Positions 7,822 to 12,963 of a DNA stretch of 12,963 bases are shown piece by piece (the stretch's first letter is position 1; each line of letters begins with the position of its first letter). Position numbers and translations under genes: made by a program. The notes under the pieces were generated by a model, which was not told where the DNA came from, did no database searches, and saw nothing but the letters and a program-made list of their open reading frames with translations. The DNA is from ZC4RG20 sp964518995 (GTDB lineage Bacteria; Pseudomonadota; Gammaproteobacteria; Steroidobacterales; Rariloculaceae), in assembly GCA_964518995.1 (NCBI GenBank), contig CAZFJU010000115.1, forward strand, positions 1-12,963. Reading direction: 5' to 3'.

Positions 7822-8873
7822 CTTCAATCGTAAAGCCCCGAATCGTCCACAAGGGTTTGAGTCGTAACGCGCTCGGGCTCACCGTCCGCGACTACGAGGG
7901 CGGGATGTCCACGCTCTGCGCAGGCTGCGGCCATGATTCGATCACCGCCGCGATCGTGCAGTCGTTCTTCGAGCTCGATGTGCCGCCGCATCGGGCGGCG
8001 AAGGTCAGCGGGATCGGCTGCTCGTCGAAGACGCCCGCATACTTTCTCGGCGCGTCGCACGGTTTCAACTCCGTCCATGGCCGTATGCCGTCGATCGCGA
8101 CCGGCGCGTCGGCCGCCAATCGCGATATTCATCTGATCGGCGTCTCGGGCGATGGTGATTCGCTGTCGATCGGCCTCGGTCAGTTCGCACATGCCGTGCG
8201 GCGCAACCTCGATATGCTCTACATCATCGAGAACAACGGCGTGTATGGTCTGACCAAAGGGCAGTTCTCGGCCTCCGCCGATCTCGGCACCAAGGCGAAG
8301 CGCGGCGAAGAGAATCGCCAACCACCGATGGATCCCGTGCAACTGGCGCTCGCGCTCGGCGGCACCTTCGTCGCGCGCGGCTTCTCGGGCGACAAGGATC
8401 AGCTCGTGCCGCTGATCAAGGCCGGCCTGCGCCATCGCGGTTTTGCGCTGATCGACGTGCTCTCGCCGTGCGTGACGTTCAACGACCACGAGGCGTCGAC
8501 CAAGAGCTATGCTTATACGCGGCGCCACATGCGCAGCCCGGTCGAGGCGGATTTCGTGCCGCATCGTGAGCCGATCGAGGCGTCCTACGCGGAAGGCGAC
8601 GTCGTTCAGGTCGAGATGCACGACGGCAGCCGCCTGCTGCTGCGCAAGCTCAGCCGCGACTACGACCCGCGCAATCGCGGCGCGGCGCTCGACTATATCC
8701 GCTCGCGGCATCGCGCCGGTGAGGTCGTCACCGGCCTGCTCTACATCGGCGAGGACGAGCCGGATCTCCACGGCATCAATCAGACGACACCCGTGCCGTT
8801 GAATGCGCTGCCTCATGAAGCGCTGTGCCCAGGCGCCGACGCGCTCGAGTCGCTGCAGCGTCGCTTCAAGTGA
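7818..8873 (+). CDS. korB: 2-oxoacid:acceptor oxidoreductase, beta subunit (TPP and 4Fe-4S)
   Basis: 351 aa. The ATG overlaps the preceding stop as ATGA (7818-7821), with AAGGAG (7805-7810) seven bases upstream, so translation is coupled to the alpha gene. Conserved cysteines for the 4Fe-4S cluster: CAGCG (Cys34, Cys37), GIGCSSK (Cys68) and SPCVTFN (Cys218). The TPP/Mg site is VSGDGDSLSIG (109-119) followed by IENNGVYGLTKGQ (137-149). These match the beta subunit of 2-oxoglutarate and related ferredoxin oxidoreductases in order and spacing, and the length is typical. It binds TPP pyrophosphate and takes electrons from the hydroxyethyl-type intermediate to its cluster. It lacks the C-terminal two-cluster domain of homodimeric pyruvate:ferredoxin oxidoreductases. 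Onward transfer probably goes through the Fe-S domains of the first gene's product. It is the last gene of the operon; a short hairpin (8906-8910/8918-8922) follows but has no U-run. Confidence 0.94.
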   Translation: MTSIVKPRIVHKGLSRNALGLTVRDYEGGMSTLCAGCGHDSITAAIVQSFFELDVPPHRAAKVSGIGCSSKTPAYFLGASHGFNSVHGRMPSIATGASAANRDIHLIGVSGDGDSLSIGLGQFAHAVRRNLDMLYIIENNGVYGLTKGQFSASADLGTKAKRGEENRQPPMDPVQLALALGGTFVARGFSGDKDQLVPLIKAGLRHRGFALIDVLSPCVTFNDHEASTKSYAYTRRHMRSPVEADFVPHREPIEASYAEGDVVQVEMHDGSRLLLRKLSRDYDPRNRGAALDYIRSRHRAGEVVTGLLYIGEDEPDLHGINQTTPVPLNALPHEALCPGADALESLQRRFK

Positions 8874-9004
8874 TATCGCCGCAGATCCGCCGGGGTAAAG
8901 GCGCTGCTTCCGCGGCCGAAGCGATGTGACGCACGTCGGCGCGGCGTTAGGGGAAACCGGGCAAGTTAGCGTCGGCGGGGTGTCCCGCCAGATCGGAAGC
9001 TGGC

Positions 9005-9478
9005 ATGACCGACCGAGACGCGACGACGACCGTGCTGCGGGAGCGTTTGACGGACCTGCTGGCCGAGTGGGGCGCTGAGATGTCCGCCGTCCTCACGGAG
9101 CTCGAGCGGACGCGACAGCAGCTCGCGGCGGCGGATGAGCGGTCCGCGCGCCTCGATCAAGCCGTCGCCGAGATGTCGGCGCGCATGAAGGATCAGGATC
9201 TGGTCGCGACGCTGCAGCTCGACATCGGCTTCGCGCCTGACCTGCGCCGGCAACTCGAAGCGCGCGATAGCGAAGTTGAGCAGCTGCGGCGCACGGTCGA
9301 AGAGCTGGAGAACACGATCGCCGAGCTGAAACGCACGGCGGCGAACCCTCACGTGCATGGGCGGCCGCCGGCGCCCGAGTCGCTCGCCGCCGCCGACGTC
9401 GCGCAGGATCGCACGCTGGCCATCGATATGCGCCGAGCGCTGCAGGAAGCGCGGCGCACGGCGCAGCGGGAGAAGTAG
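9005..9478 (+). CDS. Small coiled-coil protein of unknown function
   Basis: 157 aa, ATG 9005 with GGAAG (8995-8999) five bases ahead. No signal peptide or membrane segment is visible. Residues about 29-62 and 80-112 have heptad-like spacing of Leu/Ala/Met with Glu/Arg between (e.g. READ as RRQLEARDSEVEQLRRTVEE at 81-100), indicating two coiled-coil stretches interrupted by a Gly/Pro-containing break (LDIGFAPDL, 72-80). A short Pro/His linker (114-125) leads to a final Arg-rich helix. The G/C third-position pattern is that of a coding frame on this strand; the antisense frame over the same DNA is Arg-rich and featureless. It starts 131 nt after the 2-oxoacid operon and may have its own promoter or come from read-through. 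I do not recognise the family. A cytosolic oligomeric or scaffolding protein is the most that can be said. Confidence 0.72.
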   Translation: MTDRDATTTVLRERLTDLLAEWGAEMSAVLTELERTRQQLAAADERSARLDQAVAEMSARMKDQDLVATLQLDIGFAPDLRRQLEARDSEVEQLRRTVEELENTIAELKRTAANPHVHGRPPAPESLAAADVAQDRTLAIDMRRALQEARRTAQREK

Positions 9479-9512
9479 CCCGGACAGTTCTGCCGCGATG
9501 CGTCACGGCGCT

Positions 9513-9914
9513 TCAGCGCTTGAACAACGCCTCCGCGTCGGCGAACGGGTCGGACGCGGACGGCTCGGCCGTTGGCTCGCCGGGTGTGGCCGCGTCCGTG
9601 CGCGACTCCCCGAACAGCCGCGCGAGCTCGGTCCGCGCCGCCGCATCGGCGCTGTCGCGGCCGCCGGCGAACGCCATTGCGCTGGGCTTGAAGTAGTCGC
9701 AGAAGTTTGCGGCTTCGCGGTTGCGGACATCGGGCGCATCATCCTGCTGACAGCCATGCCGAAGCCGCGGAGCGTACTGCGCGCACATCTTGCAGACGTG
9801 TAGCTCCGCACGGCACTGCGGGCACTCGTCTGCGCGGCGAAGCGGCAGCGACAGCTCGGCGACGGACGCGCCGCAGCGCCAGCATGATAGCGGCGCGGTC
9901 GGCTCAGATGGCAT
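9513..9914 (-). CDS. Eight-cysteine Zn-ribbon protein of unknown function
   Basis: 133 aa. The ATG at 9914 lies inside the last codons of ogt (11-nt overlap), with GAAGG (9923-9927 on the plus strand) eight bases upstream, so the pair should be co-translated. Cysteines are at 11, 14 (CWRCG), 31, 34 (CPQC), 41, 44 (CKMC), 55 and 72 (FCDYF). The first four make a classical zinc ribbon; the second four could bind another Zn or an Fe-S cluster. The C-terminal half (about 76-133) is Ala/Asp/Glu-rich, likely disordered, and ends in a short predicted helix (FADAEALFKR). It resembles a conserved hypothetical family I have seen in gammaproteobacteria, without an assigned function. No membrane segment or signal peptide is seen. 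The link to DNA alkyl repair is by position only. It ends 34 nt from the convergent coiled-coil gene. Confidence 0.82.
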   Translation of the reverse strand: MPSEPTAPLSCWRCGASVAELSLPLRRADECPQCRAELHVCKMCAQYAPRLRHGCQQDDAPDVRNREAANFCDYFKPSAMAFAGGRDSADAAARTELARLFGESRTDAATPGEPTAEPSASDPFADAEALFKR

Positions 9915-10374
9915 ACGCGTGGCCTTCTAATGCGAGCAGGCGCACTTTAATATCGAGCCCGCCGGAGTAGCCGCCGAGTGTGCCGTTGCTCGCGATGACG
10001 CGATGGCACGGAATCACGATCGGTATGCGGTTGGCGCCGTTCGCTCGCCCCACCGCGCGGGTCGCGGCTGGGCTGCCGACGAGCTCCGCGATGCGCCGGT
10101 ACGAGACGATCTCGCCGTAAGCGATCGACCGCAGCGCTTGCCAGACGCGATGCTGAAAGGCCGTGCCCGGCGGGGCGAGCTCGAGCTCGAACTCGCGTCT
10201 GCCGCCCGCGAAATACTCGTCGAGCTGGCGACGCACCGGAGCGAGCCGTTCGACGCTGCGGGCGGCGGCGGGCCGCGCGTCGCGGAGCTGAATTTCCATC
10301 AGCGCCCCGTGCTCGTCGACGAATGCGCAGAGCGGCCCGAGCGGAGAGTCGATCACATCGTAGTAGGGGCCCAT
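9904..10374 (-). CDS. ogt: Methylated-DNA--[protein]-cysteine S-methyltransferase (Ogt type)
   Basis: 156 aa. ATG 10374 has a good Shine-Dalgarno GAGGA (10381-10385 on the plus strand) six bases ahead. It removes O6-alkyl groups from guanine (and O4-alkyl from thymine) by one-way transfer to its own cysteine. The active site IPCHRV has acceptor Cys123. The helix-turn-helix region QHRVWQALRSIAYGEIVSY (74-92) precedes it, and RAVGRANGANRIPI (106-119) supplies the conserved Arg106 (arginine-finger position) and Asn115. The C-terminal LGGYSGGLDIKVRLLALEG is also canonical. There is no Ada N-terminal regulatory domain, so this is the constitutive Ogt class rather than Ada. It is the first gene of a two-gene unit with the Zn-ribbon protein. 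A TAGAAT hexamer at 10431-10436 (minus strand) could be its -10 element. All key residues are present, so it should be active. Confidence 0.96.
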   Translation of the reverse strand: MGPYYDVIDSPLGPLCAFVDEHGALMEIQLRDARPAAARSVERLAPVRRQLDEYFAGGRREFELELAPPGTAFQHRVWQALRSIAYGEIVSYRRIAELVGSPAATRAVGRANGANRIPIVIPCHRVIASNGTLGGYSGGLDIKVRLLALEGHAYAI

Positions 10375-10430
10375 CGGGTTTCCTCGCGTACCGCGGCAAG
10401 CCGAACGGCCTTTCCGCGTCGATCGTCGCT

Positions 10431-10436
10431 ATTCTA
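10431..10436 (-). promoter_or_regulatory. Candidate -10 element for ogt
   Basis: Read on the minus strand the hexamer is TAGAAT, five of six matches to TATAAT. Transcription would start about 50 nt before the ogt ATG. No convincing -35 is seen at 16-18 nt, so support is weak. The same 130-nt interval must also hold the start signals of the divergent rhomboid gene. Confidence 0.25.
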
Positions 10437-10504
10437 CGCCAACATCTTCAACGCCCCAGCGTCGGCGCGAGTGGCTGCGCCGCGTGCCAGCGTGTGGAGC
10501 CAGC

Positions 10505-11422
10505 ATGACGACACGAGCGAGCGAACGAATGGAAGCCCAGCCCGAAGAGCCGGTGGTGGTTTGGCGCGGCGCGTCGGAGCGCACGAGCGCGGAGCTCTCG
10601 CTCGTGCTCACCGCGCGCGGGATCGACCATCGCCGCATCGCCGATACGCGCGGTCTTTTCCTGCTCATCGTGCCAGCGTCCGCCGCGCGGATCGCGGCCG
10701 ACGAGATCGCCGCGTACAACGCCGAGCATGCGACGGCGCCGACGCCTCCGCCGGCGCTCGGCCACCATCCGGGCGCTTGGACCGGCGTCGGCGGTTATGC
10801 CGCCGTGCTGATGCTGTTCGCGATCTTCACGCAGCAAGGCACGCTCGGCATCGATTGGCGGAGCGCCGGCATGACGATCGCGGACGAGGTGATCGGCCGG
10901 GAATGGTGGCGCGCGATCACCGCGTTGACGCTGCACGCCGATACGGGGCATCTCGCCAGCAACCTCGCGTTCGGCGGCTTCTTCGGCTTTTTTCTCGGGC
11001 GCTATTTCGGCCCGGGTGTCGCCTGGCTCGCGATTCTCTGCGCCGGGATCACCGGCAATGTGCTGAACGCCGCGATCCAGCCGGGCGATCACCGCTCGAT
11101 CGGCGCATCGACCGCCGTGTTCGGCGCACTCGGTTTGTTGACCGCCTACACCTGGCGGCGCGGCCCGGGGCATGCGCCGCTGCGCACGCGGCTCGCGCCG
11201 ATCGTCGCCGGGATTGCGCTGCTTGCGTTCACCGGCACCGGCGGCGAGAACACCGATGTGATCGCGCATTTGACCGGCTTCATCACCGGTTTCGGCATCG
11301 GTGCCGTGCTTTTGCATGAGCTGGACGTCTCGCGGATCCGGCATGCGCAGCCGCTTGCGGCCGCGGCAGCCATCGCCCTGCTCGCGCTCGCGTGGACGTT
11401 TGCCCTGACAACGTACGGTTAG
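10505..11422 (+). CDS. Rhomboid intramembrane serine protease, GlpG-like
   Basis: 305 aa from ATG 10505, chosen over the in-frame GTG at 10484 because GGAG (10496-10499) lies five bases ahead. Residues about 17-76 form a soluble domain resembling the cytoplasmic domain of GlpG (VLTARGIDHRRIADTRGLFL). From about 94 come membrane helices (GYAAVLMLFAIF and others). Catalytic features: His149 and Asn153 in HADTGHLASN (oxyanion hole), Ser202 in GASTAVFG (nucleophile) and His255 in AHLTGFITG (partner of Ser). The WR motif in the loop after the first helix appears as EWWRAIT (133-139). A last hydrophobic stretch (285-302) may be a seventh helix. It cleaves substrates within the inner membrane; the natural substrate is unknown. 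The E. coli neighbours glpE and glpR are absent, so a link to glycerol metabolism should not be assumed. All catalytic residues are present. Confidence 0.94.
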   Translation: MTTRASERMEAQPEEPVVVWRGASERTSAELSLVLTARGIDHRRIADTRGLFLLIVPASAARIAADEIAAYNAEHATAPTPPPALGHHPGAWTGVGGYAAVLMLFAIFTQQGTLGIDWRSAGMTIADEVIGREWWRAITALTLHADTGHLASNLAFGGFFGFFLGRYFGPGVAWLAILCAGITGNVLNAAIQPGDHRSIGASTAVFGALGLLTAYTWRRGPGHAPLRTRLAPIVAGIALLAFTGTGGENTDVIAHLTGFITGFGIGAVLLHELDVSRIRHAQPLAAAAAIALLALAWTFALTTYG

Positions 11423-11442
11423 TTTGCCGGTCTACGCGGGGC

Positions 11443-11495
11443 GACGTCTCTGCCGGAGGGGCTCCGGGCGCGCGGAGCGCGCGGCGGCGGACGTC
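11443..11495. other. Inverted-repeat structure between convergent genes
   Basis: Between the rhomboid gene and the convergent NTPase gene lies a nested inverted repeat: GACGTC at both ends (11443-11448, 11490-11495), GCCG/CGGC inside, and a perfect 6-bp stem GCTCCG/CGGAGC (11461-11466/11473-11478) at the centre. It could slow polymerase from either side, but no U-run follows on either strand, so it is not a typical intrinsic terminator. In DNA this GC-rich such repeats arise easily by chance. Confidence 0.3.
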
Positions 11496-12327
11496 AAAGC
11501 GCGCTCGCGACGAGCTCGAGGAAATCACGCTCGCCCTGCACCTGCTCGGCACGCCGCGCGTCTACCGTATAGCCGTGCTTCGCGGCAAGCGCTTCATACT
11601 TCGGCCGACGATGCGCGACGAGCGCGGGAAAAATCCACCGCACGAAGTCGTCTGGCACGATCTGGTTCGGGCTCGACAGCCCGGTCTCGGCCAGGTACTC
11701 GGCGAGCTTTCGATCGAGGAAGGCTTCCTGATAGTAAAGCGGCTTCGGATCGTCGATCGCGCGCTGCACGAGCTGCTGCTCGAGCTCCTCGTCCGGCTTC
11801 AGGTACAGGATCAACGTATGCTCGGCGAGCACTGCTTCGGTGGCGGGGTCCTCGAGCTCGACGATGCTGCCGCCCGCGTCGTTCAGGAAGTGGTCATAAC
11901 CGTAAATCTCGCGCGCCTTTTGGATGAACTGCTCGACATCGCGCATCGCGCCGATCTCGGCTTCGCGGTGCAGCGCCTGGCGCTTCTTGAACTCATCGAC
12001 CGGCAGGCCGCCGAGATCGGCGCGGCCGATCTTGCCGAGGAACGTCGATACCGGCTCTAGATTGTGCACCGAAATGTTGCTTGCGATGTAAATCGAATCG
12101 CTGCGCAGCAAATCGCGCAGGAAGCCGATCTGCATCGCCTGGCGCTTGATGTTGTCGAGAATGGGCTCGGCGAGGTATTTCGTGCCGATACGGTAGTCGC
12201 CCGAATAGTGGAACCACGATGATTTCGGCAAGCCGTTCGCGAGCGTGGTCTTGCCGACGCCGGACATGCCGAGCAGCGTGATGGCCTTGTGCGGCCACTC
12301 GAGGAATTGGTCGCGGGTCATGCGCAT
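11494..12327 (-). CDS. P-loop NTPase (kinase-like) of unknown function
   Basis: 277 aa from ATG 12327; a second in-frame ATG at 12321 is possible, and neither has a clear Shine-Dalgarno. The Walker A motif GMSGVGKTT (20-28) follows a short beta strand (KAITLL), so the nucleotide-binding core starts almost at the N-terminus, as in small-molecule kinases. An aromatic/Asp segment FHYSGDYRIG (39-48) could be the nucleoside or phosphoacceptor region. GGSIVELED (152-160) and HTLILYL (170-176) look like the core strands, and RAIDDPKPLYYQ (189-200) could be a lid-like segment. No signal peptide, membrane helix or DNA-binding motif is seen. I have the impression of a conserved proteobacterial family simply annotated 'ATPase'; no substrate is known to me. 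It is divergent from the Lhr helicase and convergent with the rhomboid gene, and neither relation identifies its job. Alternatives: a nucleotide or sugar kinase, or a regulatory NTPase. Confidence 0.85.
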   Translation of the reverse strand: MRMTRDQFLEWPHKAITLLGMSGVGKTTLANGLPKSSWFHYSGDYRIGTKYLAEPILDNIKRQAMQIGFLRDLLRSDSIYIASNISVHNLEPVSTFLGKIGRADLGGLPVDEFKKRQALHREAEIGAMRDVEQFIQKAREIYGYDHFLNDAGGSIVELEDPATEAVLAEHTLILYLKPDEELEQQLVQRAIDDPKPLYYQEAFLDRKLAEYLAETGLSSPNQIVPDDFVRWIFPALVAHRRPKYEALAAKHGYTVDARRAEQVQGERDFLELVASAL

Positions 12328-12359
12328 GGTAAAAGCTGCCGGCGTATAGCGTTTGGCAG

Positions 12360-12365
12360 ATTATA
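12360..12365 (-). promoter_or_regulatory. Candidate -10 element for the P-loop NTPase gene
   Basis: On the minus strand this is a perfect TATAAT, about 33 nt before the ATG at 12327, giving a leader of roughly 25 nt. The -35 region 16-18 nt upstream is GC-rich and does not match consensus, so the promoter may need an activator or a relaxed -35. Confidence 0.42.
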
Positions 12366-12447
12366 CGGTGCTTTCGGCGGCGGGGGCTCCGCAAGCCTGC
12401 CGATGCCAAAACCAACGTACGAATGCAGCGTTCACAGTGCATGATTC

Positions 12448-12464
12448 GCGGCGGTCACCGCCGC
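12448..12464. repeat. 17-bp perfect palindrome ahead of the Lhr gene
   Basis: Eight bases (GCGGCGGT) are mirrored exactly around a central C. It lies 24 bp before the ATG at 12489 and about 85 bp upstream of the minus-strand TATAAT, so it could be an operator for the helicase gene, or a small RNA hairpin in its leader. No U-run follows. Function is inferred from position only. Confidence 0.35.
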
Positions 12465-12488
12465 CATGGGTCCTGAGATGACACCACG

Positions 12489-12963
12489 ATGACCATAGCC
12501 GACCGCTCGCTTATCCTTGCTTCAATGGGCCTCGATCGACTTCACCCCGCCGTCACCGGCTGGTTCGGCACGGCGTTCTCCGCGCCGAGCCCTGTGCAAG
12601 AACGCGCGTGGGATGCGATCAAGCGTCGCCGGCCCACGTTGATCTCCGCGCCCACCGGGTCCGGCAAGACGCTCGCCGCGTTCCTCGCGGTCATCGACGA
12701 CCTCGTTCGCGACGCGCTCGAGACCGAGCTGCCCGACGAGACGCGCGTGCTCTACGTGTCGCCGCTTAAGGCGCTGTCGAACGATATCCAGAAGAACCTC
12801 GAGCTGCCGTTGCAAGGCATCCGCCGCGAGCTGCTCGAGCGCGGGTTGCCGGACGCGCCGATTCGAGCTTGGGTGCGCACCGGGGATACGCCGCAAAGCG
12901 AGCGCGCACGCATGCGCCGCACGCCGCCGCATATCCTCGTCACGACCCCGGAGTCGCTGTACA
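12489..12963 (+). CDS. lhr: Lhr-type DEAD/DEAH-box helicase, N-terminal part
   Basis: The frame is open from ATG 12489 to the right edge (158 codons plus one base); Lhr proteins usually run to about 800-1500 aa, so most is missing. Visible superfamily 2 motifs: a Q-motif-like PSPVQERAW (33-41), Walker A SAPTGSGKT (53-61), motif Ia SPLKALSND (91-99), TGDTPQSERARM (131-142), and VTTPESLY (151-158) at the edge. Spacing and the RTGDTPQSER segment are diagnostic of Lhr ('large helicase-related') helicases, which translocate 3' to 5' on single-stranded DNA and act in genome maintenance. The start is uncertain: homology to other Lhr proteins begins around the in-frame ATG at 12525 (MGLDRLHPAV), and neither ATG has a good Shine-Dalgarno. 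A short frame (12466-12492, MGPEMTPR) ends across the 12489 ATG. No DNA-repair partner is visible before the window ends. Confidence 0.93.
   Translation, partial: MTIADRSLILASMGLDRLHPAVTGWFGTAFSAPSPVQERAWDAIKRRRPTLISAPTGSGKTLAAFLAVIDDLVRDALETELPDETRVLYVSPLKALSNDIQKNLELPLQGIRRELLERGLPDAPIRAWVRTGDTPQSERARMRRTPPHILVTTPESLY

Noticed and set aside
7824..8816. 330-codon open frame antisense to the beta-subunit gene
   Set aside because: The sense strand carries all cofactor motifs of the beta subunit; the antisense translation has no recognisable domain.
8906..8922. Hairpin GCTTC/GAAGC after the beta-subunit gene as an intrinsic terminator
   Set aside because: The stem is only five base pairs and no run of T follows, so terminator status cannot be supported.
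10451..10465. 15-base exact repeat (ACGCCCCAGCGTCGG) also present at 3834-3848, both intergenic
   Set aside because: One such match is not surprising in 13 kb of GC-rich sequence; there is no symmetry and no consistent position relative to promoters.
10003..11319. 438-codon plus-strand frame spanning ogt and the rhomboid gene
   Set aside because: It runs antisense to ogt and out of frame with the rhomboid gene, and its product is extremely Arg-rich. Both real genes have intact active-site motifs.

Overview
The window is GC-rich chromosomal DNA with strong G/C preference at third codon positions, so long open frames run antisense to most real genes. The gene set (UspE-type stress protein, paired TPR/TonB-C-domain proteins, Ogt, GlpG-like rhomboid, Lhr helicase, an eight-cysteine Zn-ribbon protein) points to a proteobacterium, most likely a GC-rich gammaproteobacterium. 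That assignment is inference from gene families. No rRNA, tRNA, CRISPR array, insertion sequence, integrase or attachment site is visible, and there is no compositional break suggesting transfer.

Layout. (1) 1-3744, minus strand: reading in the direction of transcription, two overlapping, clearly paralogous exported proteins (TPR repeats plus a TonB C-terminal-like domain), then, after 119 nt, a UspE-type universal stress protein that runs off the left edge. (2) 3745-4204: a 460-nt divergent intergenic region with a plausible forward promoter. (3) 4220-8873, plus strand: a tightly overlapping three-gene operon for a 2-oxoacid:acceptor oxidoreductase: a GltD-like FAD/NAD(P)/Fe-S subunit, a fused gamma-alpha subunit, and a TPP/Fe-S beta subunit. 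(4) 9005-9478, plus: a small coiled-coil protein of unknown function. (5) 9513-10374, minus: an Ogt-type DNA alkyl-repair protein overlapping a downstream Zn-ribbon protein of unknown function. (6) 10505-11422, plus: a rhomboid protease. (7) 11494-12327, minus: a P-loop NTPase of unknown function. (8) 12489 to the right edge, plus: the N-terminus of an Lhr-type helicase, divergent from the NTPase across 161 nt.

How the genes work together. The 2-oxoacid operon is the clearest functional unit. The alpha and beta subunits should decarboxylate a 2-oxoacid (2-oxoglutarate is the best guess) to the acyl-CoA, and the first gene should link those low-potential electrons to NAD(P)(H) and/or ferredoxin. 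The two TPR/TonB-C proteins are probably made together and act in the periplasm. The remaining genes are ordinary housekeeping or stress genes with no evident joint pathway. I did not find a convincing wholly new system. The best candidates for follow-up are the TPR/TonB-C pair, the NAD(P)-linked 2-oxoacid oxidoreductase, and the two conserved-looking genes of unknown role (P-loop NTPase, eight-Cys Zn ribbon).
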